A program made the translations under genes and the position numbers. A DNA stretch of 64,000 bases from Symbiodinium natans (Eukaryota; Sar; Dinophyceae; Suessiales; Symbiodiniaceae): contig CAJNDS010000868.1 in assembly GCA_905221605.1 (NCBI GenBank), forward strand, positions 246,001 through 310,000, in the 5' to 3' direction. Shown in pieces: positions 1 through 11,811 of this stretch. The notes under the pieces were generated by a model, which saw nothing but the letters and a program-made list of their open reading frames with translations, did no database searches and was not told the origin of the DNA. Numbering within the stretch: position 1 is the first letter of the stretch; each line of letters starts with the position of its first letter.

Positions 1-3000
1 TCTGCGACAAGGTTCTATGGCCCGAATCTGGGTTTCAAGTTTAAGGTTTTCCCAGGTCTGCTTGCTCTGCGAAAAGGTTCTATGGCCCGAATCTGGGTTT
101 CAAGTTTAAGGTTTTCCCAGGTCCGCTTGCCTTGCGAAAAGGTTCTATGGCCCGAATCTGGGTTTCAAGTTTAAGGTTTTCCCAGGTCTGCTTGCTCTGC
201 GAAAAGGTTCTTTCTATGGCCCGAATCTGGATTTCAAGTTTAAGGTTTTCCCAGGTCTGCTTGCTCTGCGAAAAGGTTCTATGGCCCGAATCTGGGTTTC
301 AAGTTTAAGGTTTTCCCAGGTCTTGCTTGCTCTGTGGAAAGGCTCTATGGCCCGAATCTGGGTTTCAAGTTTAAGGTTTTCCCAGGTCTGCTTGCTCTGC
401 GCAAAGGTTCTTTGGCCAGAGTCGGGGTTTCAAGTTTGACAGTTTGAGGTTTTCCCAGGTCTGCTTGCTCTGCGAAAAGGTTCTATGGCCCGAATCTGGG
501 TTTCAAGTTTAAGCTTTCCCAGGTTTGCTTGCTCTGCGAAAAGGTTCTATGGCCCGAATCTGGGTTTCAAGTTTAAGGTTTTCCCAGGTCTGCTTGCTCT
601 GCGGAAAGGTTCTATGGCCCGAATCTGGGTTTCAAGTTTTAGGTTTTCCCAGGTCTGCTGGCTCTGCGAAAAGGTTCTATGGCCCGAATCTGGGTCTCAA
701 GCTTAAGGTTTTCCCAGGCCTGCTTGCTCTGCGAAAAGGTTCTATGGCCCGAATCTGGGTTTCAATTTCAAGGTTTTCCCAGGTTTGCTTGCTCTGCGAA
801 AAGGCTCTATGGCCCGAATCTGGGTTTCAAGTTTAAGGTTTCCCAGGTCTGCTTGCTCTGCGAAAAGGTTCTATGGCCCGAATCTGGGTTTGAAGTTTAA
901 GGTTTTCCCAGGTCTGCTTGCTCTGCGAAAAGGTTCTATGGCCCGAATCTGGGTTTCAAGTTTAAGGTTTTCCCAGGTCTGCTTGCTCTGCGCACAGGTT
1001 CTTTGGCCAGAGTCGGGTTTTCAAGTTTAAGGTTTTCCCAGGTCTGCTTGCTCTGCGAAAAGGTTCTATGGCCCGAATCTGGGTTTCAAGTTTAAGGTTT
1101 TCCCAGGCCTGCTTGCTCTGCGAAAAAGGTTCTATGGCCCGAGTCTGGGTTTCAAGTTTAAGGTTTTCCCAGGTCTGCTTGCTCTGTGGAAAGGCTCTAT
1201 GGCCCGAATCTGGGTTTCAAGTTTAAGGTTTTCCCAGGTCTGCTTGCTCTGCGAAAAGGTTCTATGGCCCGAATCTGGGTTTCAAGTTTAAGGTTTTCCC
1301 AGGTCTGCTTGCTCTGCGCAAAGGCTTTATGGCCCGAATCTGGGTTTCAAGTTTAAGGTTTTCCCAGGTCTGCTTGCTCTGCGAAAAGGTTCTATGGCCC
1401 GAATCTGGGTTTCAAGTTTAAGGTTTTCCCAGGTCTGCTTGCTCTGCGAAAAGGTTCTATGGCCCGAATCTGGGTTTCAAGCTTAAGGTTTTCCCAGGTC
1501 TGCTTGCTCTGCGAAAAGGTTCTATGGCCCGAATCTGGGTTTCAAGTTTAAGGTTTTCCCAGGCCTGCTTGCTCTGCGAAAAGGTTCTATGGCCCGAATC
1601 TGGGTTTCAAGTTTAAGGCTTTCCCAGGGCCCGAATCTTTTCCCAGGTCTGCTTGCTCTGCGAAAAGTTCTATGGCCCGAATCTGGGTTTCAGTTTAGGT
1701 TTTCCCAGGTCTGCTTGCTGCGAAAAGGTTCTGCCCGAAAAGTTTAAGGTTTCCCAGGTCTGCTTGCTCTGCGAAAAGGTTCTATGGCCCGAATCTGGGT
1801 TTCAAGTTTAAGGTTTTCCCAGGTCTGCTTGCTCTGCGAAAAGGTTCTATGGCCCGAATCTGGGTTTCAAGCTTAAGGTTTTCCCAGGTCTGCTTGCTCT
1901 GCGAAAGGTTCTATGGCCCGAATCTGGGTTTCAAGTTTAAGGTTTTCCCAGGTCTGCTTGTTCTGCGAAAAGGTTCTATGGCCCGAATCTGGGTTTCAAG
2001 TTTAAGGTTTTCCCAGGTCTGCTTGCTCTGCGAAAAGGTTCTATGGCCCGAATCTGGGTTTCAAGTTTAAGGTTTTGCCAGGCCTGCTTGCTCTGCGAAA
2101 AGGTTCTATGGCCCGAATCTGGGTTTCAAGTTTAAGGTTTTCCCAGGTCTGCTTGCTCTGCGAAAAGGTTCTATGGCCCGAATCTGGGTTTCAAGTTTAA
2201 GGTTTTCCCAGGTCTGCTTGCTCTGCGAAAAGGTTCTGTGGCCCGAATCTGGGTTTCAAGTTTAAGTTTTTCCCAGGTCTGCTTGCTCTGCGAAAAGGTT
2301 CTATGGCCCGAATCTGGGTTTCAAGTTTAAGGTTGTCCCAGGTCTGCTTGCTCTGCGAAAAGGTTCTTTCTATGGCCCGAATCTGGATTTCAAGTTTAAG
2401 GTTTTCCCAGGCCTGCTTGCTCTGCGAAAAGGTTCTGTGGCCCGAATCTGGGTTTCAAGTTTAAGGTTTTCCCAGGTCTGCTTGCTTTGCGAAAAGGTTC
2501 TATGGCCCGAATCTGGGTTTCAAGTTTAAGGTTCTCCCAGGTCTGCTTGCTCTGCGAAAGGGTTCTATGGCCCGAATCTGGGTTTCAAGTTTAAGGTTTT
2601 CCCAGGTCTGCTTGCTCTGCGAAAGGCTCTATGGCCCGAATCTGGGTTTCAAGTTCAAGGTTTTCCCAGGTCTGCTTGCTCTGCGAAAAGGTTCTATGGC
2701 CCGAATCTGGGTTTCAAGTTTAAGGTTTTCCCAGGTCTGCTTGCTCTGCGAAAAGGCTCAATGGCCCGCATCTGGGTTTCAAGTTTAAGGTTTTCCCAGG
2801 TCTGCTTGCTCTGCGAAAAGGCTCTATGGCCCGAATCTGGGTTTCAAGTTTAAGGTTTTGCCAGGTCTGCTTGCTCTGTGAAAAGGTTCTATGGCCCGAA
2901 TCTGGGTTTCAAGTTTAAGGTTTTCCCAGGTCTGCTTGCTCTGCGAAAAGGCTCTATGGCCCGAATCTGGGTTTCAAGTTTAAGGTTTTCCCAGGTCTGC

Positions 3001-6000
3001 TTGCTCTGCGAAAAGGCTCTATGGCCCGAATCTGGGTTTCAAGTTTAAGGTTTTCCCAGGTCTGCTTGCCTTGCGAAAAGGTTCTACGGCCCGAATCTGG
3101 GTTTCAAGTTTAAGGTTTTGCCAGGTCTTGCTTGCTCTGCGAAAAGGCTCTATGGCCCGAATCTGGGTTTCAAGTTTAAGGTTTTGCCAGGCCTGCTTGC
3201 TCTGCGAAAAGGTTCTGTGGCCCGAATCTGGGTTTCAAGTTTAAGGTTTTCCCAGGTCTGCTTGCTCTGCGAAAAGGTTCTATGGCCCGAATCTGGGTTT
3301 CAAGTTTAAGTTTTCCCAGGTCTGCTTGCTCTGCGAAAAATGTTCTATGGCCCGAGTCTGGGTTTCAAGTTTAAGGTTTTCCCAGGTCTGCTTGCTCTGT
3401 GGAAAGGCTCTATGGCCCGAATCTGGGTTTCAAGTTTAAGGTTTTCCCAGGTCTGCTTGCCTTGCGAAAAGGCTCTATGGCCCGAATCTGGGTTTCAAAT
3501 TTAAGGTTTTCCCAGGTCTGCTTGCTCTGCGAAAAGGCTCCATGGCCCGAATCTGGGTTTCAAGTTTAAGGTTTTCCCAGGTCTGCTTGCTCTGCGAAAA
3601 GGTTCTATGGCCCGAATCTGGGTTTCAAGTTTAAGGTTTTCCCAGGTCTTGCTTGCTCTGTGGAAAGGCTCTATGGCCCGAATCTGGGTTTCAAGTTTAA
3701 GGTTTTCCCAGGTCTGCTTGCTCTGCGAAAAGGTTCTTTGGCCCGAGTCGGGGTTTCAAGTTTGACAGTTTGAGGTTTTCCCAGGTCTGCTTGCTCTGCG
3801 AAAAGGTTCTATGGCCCGAATCTGGGTTACAAGTTTAAGCTTTCCCAGGTTTGCTTGCTCTGCGAAAAGGTCCTATGGCCCGAATCCGGGATTCAAGTTT
3901 TAGGTTTTCCCAGGTCTGCTTGCTCTGCAAAAAGGTTCTATGGCCCGAATCCGGGTTTCAAGTTTTAGGTTTCCCCAGGTCTGCTGGCTCTGCGAAAAGG
4001 TTCTATGGCCCGAATCTGGGTCTCAAGCTTAAGGTTTTCCCAGGCCTGCTTGCTCTGCGAAAAGGTTCTATGGCCCGAATCTGGGTTTCAATTTCAAGGT
4101 TTTCCCAGGTTTGCTTGCTCTGCGAAAAGGCTCTATGGCCCGAATCTGGGTTTCAAGTTTAAGGTTTTCCCAGGCCTGCTTGCTCTGCGAAAAGGTTCTG
4201 TGGCCCGAATCTGGGTTTCAAGTTTAAGGTTTTCCCAGGTCTGCTTGCTCTGCGAAAAGGTTCTATGGCCCGAATCTGGGTTTCAAGTTTAAGGTTTTCC
4301 CAGGTCTGCTTGCCTTGCGAAGAGGTTCTATGGCCCGAATTTGGGTTTCAAGTTTAAGGTTTTCCCAGGTCTGCTTGCTCTGCGAAAAGGTTCTATGGCG
4401 CGAATCTGGGTTTCAATTTTCAAGGTTTTCCCAGGTATCTGGGTTTCAAGTTTAAGGTTTTCCCAGGTTTGCTTGCTCCTCGAAAAGGCTCTATGGCCCG
4501 AATCTCGGTTTTGAAATTTAAGGTTTTCCCAGGTCTGCTTGCTCTGCGAAGGTTTTCCCAAGTCTGCTTGCTCTTCGAAAAGGTTCTATGGCCCGAATCT
4601 GGGTGTCAACTTTAAGGTTTTCCCAGGCCTGCTTGCTCTGCGAAAAGGTTCTATGGCCCGAATCTGGGTTTCAAGTTTAAGGTTTTCCCAGGTCTGCTTG
4701 CTCTGCGAAAAGGCTCTATGGCCCGAATCTGGGTTTCAAGTTTAAGGTTTCCCAGGTCTGCTTGCTCTGCGAAAAGGTTCTATGGCCCGAATCTGGGTTT
4801 CAAGTTTAAGGTTTTCCCAGGCCTGCTTGCTCTGCGAAAAGGTTCTATGACCCGAATCTGGGTTTCAAGTTTAAGGTTTTCCCAGGTCTGCTTGCCTTGC
4901 GAAAAGGTTTTATGGCCCGAATCTGGGTTTCAAGTTTAAGGTTTTGCCAGGTCTTGCTTGCTCTGCGAAAAGGCTCTATGGCCCGAGTCTGGGTTTCAAG
5001 TTTAAGGTTTTCCCAGGCCTGCTTGCTCTGCGAAAAGGTTCTGTGGCCCGAATCTGGGTTTCAAGTTTAAGGTTTTCCCAGGTCTGCTTGCTCTGCGAAA
5101 AGGTTCTATGGCCCGAGTCGGGGTTTCAAGTTTAAGGTTTTCCCAGGTCTGCTTGCTCTGCGAAAAGGCTCTATGGCCCGAATCTGGGTTTCAAGTTTAA
5201 GGTTTTCCCAGGCCTGCTTGCTCTGCGAAAAGGTTCTATGGCCCGAATCTGGGTGTCAACTTTAAGGTTTTCCCAGGCCTGCTTGCTCTGCGAAAAGGTT
5301 CTATGGCCCGAATCTGGGTTTCAAGTTTAAGGTTTTCCCAGGTCTGCTTGCTCTGTGGAAAGGTTCTATGGCCCGAATCTGGGTTTCAAGTTTAAGGTTT
5401 TCCCAGGCCTGCTTGCTCTGCGAAAAGGCTCTATGGCCCGAATCTGGGTTTCAAGTTGAAGGTTTTCCCAGGTCTGCTTGCTCTGCGAAAAGGTTCTATG
5501 GCCCGAATCTGGGTCTCAAGTTTAAGGTTTTCCCAGGTCTGCTTGCTCTGCGAGAAGGTTCTATGGCCCGAATCTGGGTTTCAAGTTTAAGGTTTTCCCA
5601 GGTCTGCTTGCTCTGCGAAAAGGTTCTATGGCCCGAATCTGGGTTTCAAGTTTAAGGTTTTCCCAGGTCTGCTTGCCTTGCGAAAAGGTTCTATGGCCCG
5701 AATCTGGGTTTCAAGTTTAAGGTTCTCCCAGGACTGCTTGCTCTGCGAAAAAGGTTCTATGGCCCGAGTCTGGGTTTCAAGTTTAAGGTTTTCCAGGTCT
5801 GCTTGCTCTGCGAAAACTCCCGATTTTCTGTGCGTTGCAAGCACAGTTCTATGGCCCGAATCTGGGTTTCACGTTTAAGGTTTTCCCAGGTCTGCTTGCT
5901 CTGCGAAAAGGCTCTATGGCCCGAATCTGGGTTTCAAGTTTAAGGTTTTCCCAGGTCTGCTGGCTCTGCGAAAAGGTTCTATGGCCCGAGTCTGGGTTTC

Positions 6001-6628
6001 AAGTTTAAGGTTTTCCCAGGTCTGCTTGCTCTGCGAAAAGGTTCTATGGCCCGAATCTGGGTTTCAAGTTTTAGGTTTTCCCAGGTCTGCGTGCTCTGCC
6101 AAAAGGCTCTATGGCCCGAATCTGGGTTTCAAGTTTAAGGTTTTCCAGGTCTGCTTGCTCTGCGAAAACTCCCGATTTTCTGTGCGTTTCAAGCACAGTT
6201 CTATGGCCCGAATCTGGGTTTCAAGTGAGGTCTGCTTGCTCTGCGAAAAAGTTCTATGGCCCGAATCTGGGTTTCAAGTTTAAGGTTTTCCCAGGTCTGC
6301 TTGCGCTGCGAAAAGGCTCTATGGCCCGAATCTGGGTTTCAAGTTTAAGGTTTTCCCAGGTCTGCTTGCTCTGCGAAAAGGCTCTATGGCCCTAATCTGG
6401 GTTTCAAGCTTAAGGTTTTCCCAGGTCTGCTTGCTCTGCGAAAAGGTTCTATGGCCCGAATCTGGGTTTCAAGTTTAAGGTTCTCCCAGGCCTGCTTGCT
6501 CTGCGAAAAGGCTCTATGGCCCGAATCTGGGCTTCAAGTTTAAGGTTTTCCCAGGTTTTCTTGCTCTGCGAAAAGGTTCTATGGCCCGAATCTGGGTTTC
6601 AAGTTGAAGGTTTTCCCAGGTCTGCTTA
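1..6628. repeat. 65-bp satellite tandem array, about 100 monomers
   Basis: A head-to-tail array with a strict period of 65 bp; for example the GGTTCTATGG box recurs at 76 and 141. Each monomer contains the boxes GGTTCTATGGCCCGAATCTG, GTTTCAAGTTTAAGGTTTTC and CCAGGTCTGCTTGCTCTGCG. Most monomers differ by a few substitutions, and it ends near 6628 in unique DNA. Every monomer has an ATG, but 65 is not a multiple of 3, so frames rotate and open runs stop within about 100 codons. I read it as non-coding satellite. Longer-range duplication is visible: monomer variants near 315-800 recur about 3326 bp later. The window starts inside the array, so its true length is unknown. Confidence 0.97.
1618..1745. 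repeat. Irregular segment inside the 65-bp array
   Basis: The 65-bp periodicity breaks here. Monomers are truncated and joined out of register (CCCAGGGCCCGAATC joined to TTTTCCCAGG), with several deletions in the next two units. The array then resumes in phase. A smaller break lies at 4430-4560. These could be old recombination junctions or assembly joins. Confidence 0.7.
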
Positions 6629-7150
6629 ACGCCACAAATTGGAGGGAACAACACGGACTGGGGCAGTGACTGGGGATTGCTGAGGGTTTGGAGGATCTTT
6701 GGAGGAACAAGAAAGGTTTGGTTTGGGGCTTCGCGCAGCATGGCCAACAAGGCGCAGGAAGCATAACAAGTAGCCGCATAAAGAACCTGATCGCCCTAAC
6801 AATCCCCTGCAAAACCCTACCAACAAAACCAAACCCCAAGTTCAAACAGCCAAACTCCCAAGTCGCGCAAACCCTGAGCCCAAACACCCTCAGCAAGGGT
6901 CGTCAAAGAAGAAAACATGGAACATGCTCAAGTAGTTCAGGGTTGCCTTGTCCCTTTCACCATGTGATTCAGCAACGTAAACAACAGGCCCCGGAGCCAA
7001 ACTCAGCTGCGGCCAGCGAGGGGTGATGAGCAGGGTGTAGAAGCGCATCGTCAAGCAAAAATGCCAAAGAGGTCGGAGGCGACCTGTGCGGTTGGGGTTT
7101 AGGGTTTAGGGTTTAGGGCTTCCGACCTTAGGGAAGTTGGGGGGGGGGGG
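6629..7150. other. Unique DNA flanking the satellite, no gene supported
   Basis: The satellite stops abruptly near 6628. The next 500 bp are unique-looking, with open frames on both strands (for example plus 6688-7026) that show no domain, splice context or convincing composition. A short TTTAGGG run lies at about 7097-7118 and a G-run at 7141-7150. Confidence 0.5.
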
Positions 7151-7151
7151 C

Positions 7152-7442
7152 CGTTTTCGGGTTTAGGGGCAAACGGGCTTTCTGGCCTCATGGGGGGTTT
7201 TCGGAGGGTCTCGGCTTCACGGGGTTTGATGTCCCTCGCTTTGCAACAGTTGGCGTCCCCCTGTGCTTTTCAAAATTGGCCTGCGACCAGCTAGATGCCC
7301 CAAGCGTGGGCAATATGAAAGGGTCTACGGTTGAGGGCTGCCGAACGCAGGCATATTCGAATGAAGTGCCTATGGACACTATGCTGCACCTGAATACATC
7401 CCTCAAAGATTACATACAGTTTCTCAAAACCCCACTATTTAG
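7152..7442 (+). CDS. Exon-like segment, unknown protein
   Basis: One plus frame stays open from the end of the G-run and reads like protein, for example SKLACDQLDAPSVGNMKGS and then LNTSLKDYIQFLKTPLF. It ends at a good donor (TTTAG|GTAACG). No family was recognised and no start codon is clear, so this is probably an internal exon. The next exon was not located. The 5' boundary is uncertain because the frame runs back into low-complexity DNA. Confidence 0.4.
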
Positions 7443-8459
7443 GTAACGGAAGTCTAGAGTCAGGCTAAACTCAAAAAACCAAACCCCAGACCACAGTTTG
7501 CGGGGCTGAGAGTTGGGGCTAGCAGCTTTCAAACGGATCCGGCGTAGCGCTCAGTAAATTAGGGGTTGGGGTTTGAATGTGGAGCACAGGAAGCCTTTCT
7601 AACAGAGCAAACATTCCATTAGCCAGTTCTGATGGGGAACACACCCCGCCAACCCCCCCCCCCCCACAGGAAAGAATAAACATGCTGCCGAAGAAAGGGG
7701 AGGGGACTTCATTTAGCGTGCTTTCCAACTTCCCCCTACACATTTGGGGATGACTTGGGTGACTTGCAGGGTGCCATGATGGGCATAGACAGAAGATAAA
7801 AAACCAGAGCATGGTCTAGTGCAAGGTTTAGCGTTCTACAGGGGCCAAACATCTGAACAACTAGAACAATGCTTTCAGGGCACAAAAAAAGACAACACAA
7901 CTACGGTGGCGCAACGAAGAAGGGGTGCCTGTCTTCGTCTTGACAGTCTTGTAGCAATCCAAAAAATCAGCACTCGTCACTAAAAGAATCGTCATCAAAC
8001 TGCATCTTCATATGTAATCAATTACCTGGTGAGAGCCTACCAAGTGTTAATAAAACTCGACATGCGATTTAGGCAGAGGAAGGGGCTTCCTGGAGTTGCT
8101 CTTCAAACCTGGGCTGGAGTTGAGCTCCCGATTGCTACCTGTGCCTCCGACCTTCCCATGAGCCATGCCTTTCGCAAAGCCAAGTATGTTTTCTTGGGCT
8201 TCGGATGGTTCAGGGCAGATGACCTTTTGAGTAGAACACCTGAACAGAAAGAAGCCTTGGTTCAGGGGTTCGGGCTTCGGGTCCAGATGTAACTAGCTCA
8301 AAAGAGACTATTCGCCTCTGATCCCAAACGGCTGACGTAGGGGAAGGGCGGGCGGAAGCTGGGTGTCCTTTTTCGAAGTCTTCTTTGCTTCGGCTAGGCC
8401 CACACCTCTTTCTTAGTTCATGTAGCAACAAGAACCACGTGTTTAGGATCAAAGTTATA
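7443..8459. other. Intergenic or intronic DNA, nothing firm
   Basis: No exon could be supported. Features seen are a C-run near 7647-7661 and an unremarkable plus frame at 8029-8292. The rest is mixed-composition DNA without motif or periodicity. Confidence 0.4.
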
Positions 8460-8587
8460 ATGCGAATAGGAAGGGACAATGCAGTCCCCTCCACTACTTG
8501 GGATCCCAGTGGCAGTAGAAGTCGCTCAATGCTGCGTTCGGCAGACCACGCAGCTGCGGAGCCCGAAGATCTTCATCTGCCTCTGCT
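8460..8587 (+). CDS. Exon-like segment with consensus 5' splice site
   Basis: The plus frame starts at an ATG (MRIGRDNAVPSTTWDPSG), continues through a Ser/Arg-rich stretch and ADHAAAEPEDLHLPL, and ends in phase 2 at CTGCT|GTAAGG, a textbook donor. The codon content is unlike the flanking repeats. No family was recognised. A start codon plus donor would make it a first coding exon, but an upstream acceptor cannot be excluded. Confidence 0.4.
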
Positions 8588-8599
8588 GTAAGGTTATGT

Positions 8600-8725
8600 G
8601 TTTGAGCTCCCCCTGCTAAACCCTAAGCCCTACACTGGCCCTAAACTACTGAAGACCCAAACATGCCAAATATGCTGACACCCTAAAGCCTAAACCCTAA
8701 GCCCTAAACCCCGATTAGCAAGTAT
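8600..8725. repeat. Degenerate CCCTAAA telomere-like repeats
   Basis: Scattered CCCTAAA, CCCTAAG and CCTAAAC units in the plus orientation, with spacer bases between them. Similar degenerate blocks recur throughout the window in both orientations. Confidence 0.75.
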
Positions 8726-9217
8726 CGGATGGTTTGTTCTTTTCCAAAGACAGGGAACTTCCGATGATTGTGCTTTCAGTAATTATCATTGAAACTTCGT
8801 CGCCAAGATCTTTAATCCTTAGTCACCTAGCCCCCCAAAAACCACAACACCTCGAGGCCCCCTATCCCTTAAGACCAAAACCGTCAAGAACGTGCAAACT
8901 CCCTGGCAACCCCAAAGCATGCAACCGCATAAGTCTCAAACCCATGCACCCGAACCCATATAAGACGCAAACCCTACCCCGCAAGCCCCTTACTAGAAGA
9001 GCTGCAATGGCCAACTTCAGCATTTCACCCAGCAAGGAAAGGAAGAAGTGGATTCCGGTGGCCTAAAGCTTTTGGGGGGACTAAAGACCCTGAACCCTAT
9101 AACTTCTAGAACTCTTGGGGGGGGACTTAGGATCTTGGGATTTGAGGCATAGGGCTTCTGGTCGATGCCGCGAGAGTCATCTTCATCAGAAGTCGAATCA
9201 AAGAAAGTTGCGGTCAC

Positions 9218-9310
9218 GACTGTGTAGATTGTAACAACGCGTTCTGGACACCCCGCAAGAGTAGGGACGAGGCCTTCTCGGCTTGAAGGTGTTCGTTCTG
9301 CTTAAGGAGC
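9218..9310 (-). CDS. Exon-like segment, helical/coiled-coil character
   Basis: On the minus strand, an acceptor CGCCAG|G is followed by a frame reading LLKQNEHLQAEKASSLLLRG and then VQNALLQSTQ, ending at a possible donor TC|GTGACC. The Leu/Gln/Glu spacing suggests an amphipathic helix or coiled coil. A further acidic minus frame (FFDSTSDEDDSRGIDQKPY) lies just downstream at 9140-9215. No family was recognised. Confidence 0.4.
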
Positions 9311-10266
9311 CTGGCGCAGGATGTTGCGCCAGATCACTTGAGTGCCTAAGCCCTAAGCCCGAACTCCTAACCCTAAACCCCAAATCCTATCTTATAATAT
9401 CCAAGATGAAGCATGACAGTAGCTTGGGATAGCCTGAAAATTGACCACGAGGCAAGGCAACTCCAAGAGGCTTGGTTGTTGGGGCTATTCGTGTTGAAGC
9501 CTTAGGGTGAAGGTTTAAGACATTTTAGGAAAGGTCTAAGGTCCAGGATTTAGGGTTTCAAGCCATCACGCAAAAAGAATTTCAAAGCTGCCCAGGCTCA
9601 GCCAATGGCTCAGGAGCACCCCTTGCCCATTCCTGGGATTTGCGCCGCTTCGGGCCAAGGAGCTCAGATGGTCAGGTTTATGGGGTTTAGGAGCTTAGGA
9701 TTTAGGGGGGCTCATGGAATCAGGCTTCGCAAGTCTATGAAACAGTTTAGGCTTGTGGCACCCGCCAAAGGATGCCCCTCATGTGCATGAATAAGCATGC
9801 ACATATACATGTATAAGTGTGTGTATATATATAGATATGTGAGAAGGCCCTTTTGGGGTGAATTTTGCATCTCCTACAAGATACGTGAATGAACTAGCTT
9901 GTTCATTTAATTGCTTGAGGGGCCTGGCTGAATCAAGGATTATACTTTAACTGATGAAACCAAGAAGCGAATTAATGTAATTTTTGAAAATTTATCTAAG
10001 GAAACAGTCCAACAATGCCATTACATGATTGAAATGCTTGTGAAAAACTGCTATGTATTCAAGTACTTCAAGGAAGTACATCAAATTCCATTGATTATTC
10101 AGACTTTGTTTGATTAATTTGAGTAAACTAATTGAATTCATGAACAAAGTTGTATTCATTAAACTCATCAAAGCGCTTTGCGTACCCCCAGCCGAGATTG
10201 GAGGCCAATAGATGCATCTTAGCAGAGGAGCTAGCATAGCAATTCTGCAAGTGACCGCTGACAGCT
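9311..10266. other. AT-leaning intergenic DNA with telomere-like fragments
   Basis: Degenerate CCCTAAA (9350-9390) and TTTAGGG (9530-9700) units are followed by an AT-rich tract (9800-10160) with a short TA/TG microsatellite at 9800-9830. No gene is supported. Confidence 0.5.
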
Positions 10267-10638
10267 TCAGCGCATGAGACTCCAAGGTCGGAAGCTTGCT
10301 TGATGCGCAGTGGGTTGCACGAAGCCAGGCAGGCTGCTTGCAGGAGCCACCTCGTCCACTGTAGGCTCCAGGAGCGGTGGTCCAGGTCGTGGCCTGGGCG
10401 CAGCAGAAAGGTTAACGCCGTTAACGCCTGGAACAACAGGAGCAAGCTGAGGCAGCGGCGCGCCCAAAGCAGAGCGCAAGCACCCATCCATGCGCATCGC
10501 GAAATCCCTCTCCGTGCTCGCGCCATTCAAGTAGGGAACAAAACACCGAGGAATCAACGAAGGGTTCCAATCCTGCTCGAGCTTTTGCTCTCTGCCTCGG
10601 ATCATCTGAAACTCCAAGCCGCGGCAGCGGATTGACAA
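10267..10638 (-). CDS. Open frame next to a duplicated unit, unknown protein
   Basis: The minus frame includes a protein-like stretch (REQKLEQDWNPSLIPRCFVP, then YLNGASTERDFAMRMDGCL) followed by a Pro-rich tail. No motif was recognised. It sits beside copy 1 of the 10.7/11.8-kb direct repeat and may belong to a decayed mobile element or gene fragment. The overlapping minus frame at 10128-10526 is an alternative. Confidence 0.3.
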   Translation of the reverse strand: MSIRCRGLEFQMIRGREQKLEQDWNPSLIPRCFVPYLNGASTERDFAMRMDGCLRSALGAPLPQLAPVVPGVNGVNLSAAPRPRPGPPLLEPTVDEVAPASSLPGFVQPTAHQASFRPWSLMR

Positions 10639-10705
10639 AGAAAGCGTTGCAGAAGGTAACTGACAAAAATTGCAAGCCCTACGCCTTCACCCTCAATCCA
10701 TGCCG

Positions 10706-11300
10706 CGACGGCAGCGACTCCTGCCCGGATCCACGCCTCGCAGAACACATCAAGGGCAATCACCGCAAATTTCAGCCTGTCCGACAAGCAAACACCGCGA
10801 TTGCAACAGCTCCCGCAATGAGTCAGAACAATATCAATCAACAAGAATACAACAATATAACCGTATATCGCAACATATACCTATATGACCATTTGACAAT
10901 GCCAATGAAATGTAATATGTAAGAAAAACTGCCCTGAGGCCAGAGCTCCCAAGCGGACGCGAGCCCACAGCTCGATAGACTGGCAGCAGGGCACAACCGA
11001 CTCGCCGCAAGCAGCCTTGCCGTGTCGGTGTTGTGTCCAGCGACTGCTTCCTTCGCAGGGCCACGCGAGCTTAGGACTTATCCCGTGGCCCAAAGTTTCC
11101 CCAGCATTGTCCTGCAGGTACGCCAGCGCATCAGCGTGACGCTCCGGCTCGCCGCTCTCCTCGGTCCACCGACGATGTGAACGCGCTGGGTGCAAGGAAA
11201 GCGCAACCTAGACTAGACGAGTCCGAGGTGCGGAGCAGTCATCGCCTGCTTCAGACGGCGTGCGCAGGTCCTTGCCAATGCGACCAGGCCAACAGTTCAA
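10706..11300. repeat. Direct duplication, copy 1
   Basis: This segment is about 90% identical by eye to 11812-12335. Landmarks in both are CGACTCCTGC, a TACAACAATATAACCGTA motif, TGAAATGTAATATGTAAGAA and AGGCCAACAGTTCAAC. Copy 1 has an extra CAACATATACCTA near 10870 and extra sequence near 11160. The same minus frame (EESGEPERHADALAYLQDN, GETLGHGISPKLAWPCEG) is open in both copies, which may be coding relic or simply shared DNA. Confidence 0.85.
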
Positions 11301-11811
11301 CATGGCATCCTCCGACAAAGTCACGGCATAGTCATGTCACCTGTGTAAAGAAACCCAACCGTCAGTTCCCCCAAGTGAACGCAGAAGCAAGGTGCACCAC
11401 CAGACACAAAACTTGGCAAAGAATGCAGCTTCAGGTCTACGTGTGAGAAACGAAAACCCAAAGTGTTTGTTAAGGCTCGGGGTTGAGGGCTCGACTTGCT
11501 GCAATCACCCCGTGATTGGAGCGAAGCCAAATGGCTTCCGGGCAGCACAGCGTCTGTCCAAGAGTACACTATGGATACTATGGTGCCTCAGGACATGCCA
11601 CTTGCCTGGTCTTGGGACGCAACCAAGATTTCCCCTTATGGCGACGGCTGACTTTTCATGGACAAGATCACGCCAGAACACCAGAGTGTGCAAACCGCTT
11701 ACTCCGATCTAAATGCAAACCAAGGCATATACCCTCTTAAAAGGAACACGAACATCCTGATTCGGAAGATTCTACCTGAAGCGGCTCGGGACCCAGCACT
11801 TCAGGTCCCGG
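11301..11811. other. Spacer between the two duplicated units
   Basis: About 510 bp of unique sequence. Open frames occur on both strands (plus 11392-11712, minus 11321-11569), but none has a motif or splice support. Confidence 0.4.

Noticed and set aside
485-6395. Many open frames of 60-105 codons inside the satellite array
   Set aside because: They are translations of the rotating 65-bp monomer (repeating MARIWVSS, LALRKGS, LWPESGFQV). The period is not a multiple of three and frames break at every indel.
1-6628. CRISPR array or leader-repeat structure
   Set aside because: No unique spacers between repeats; it is a head-to-tail satellite in a eukaryotic genome.
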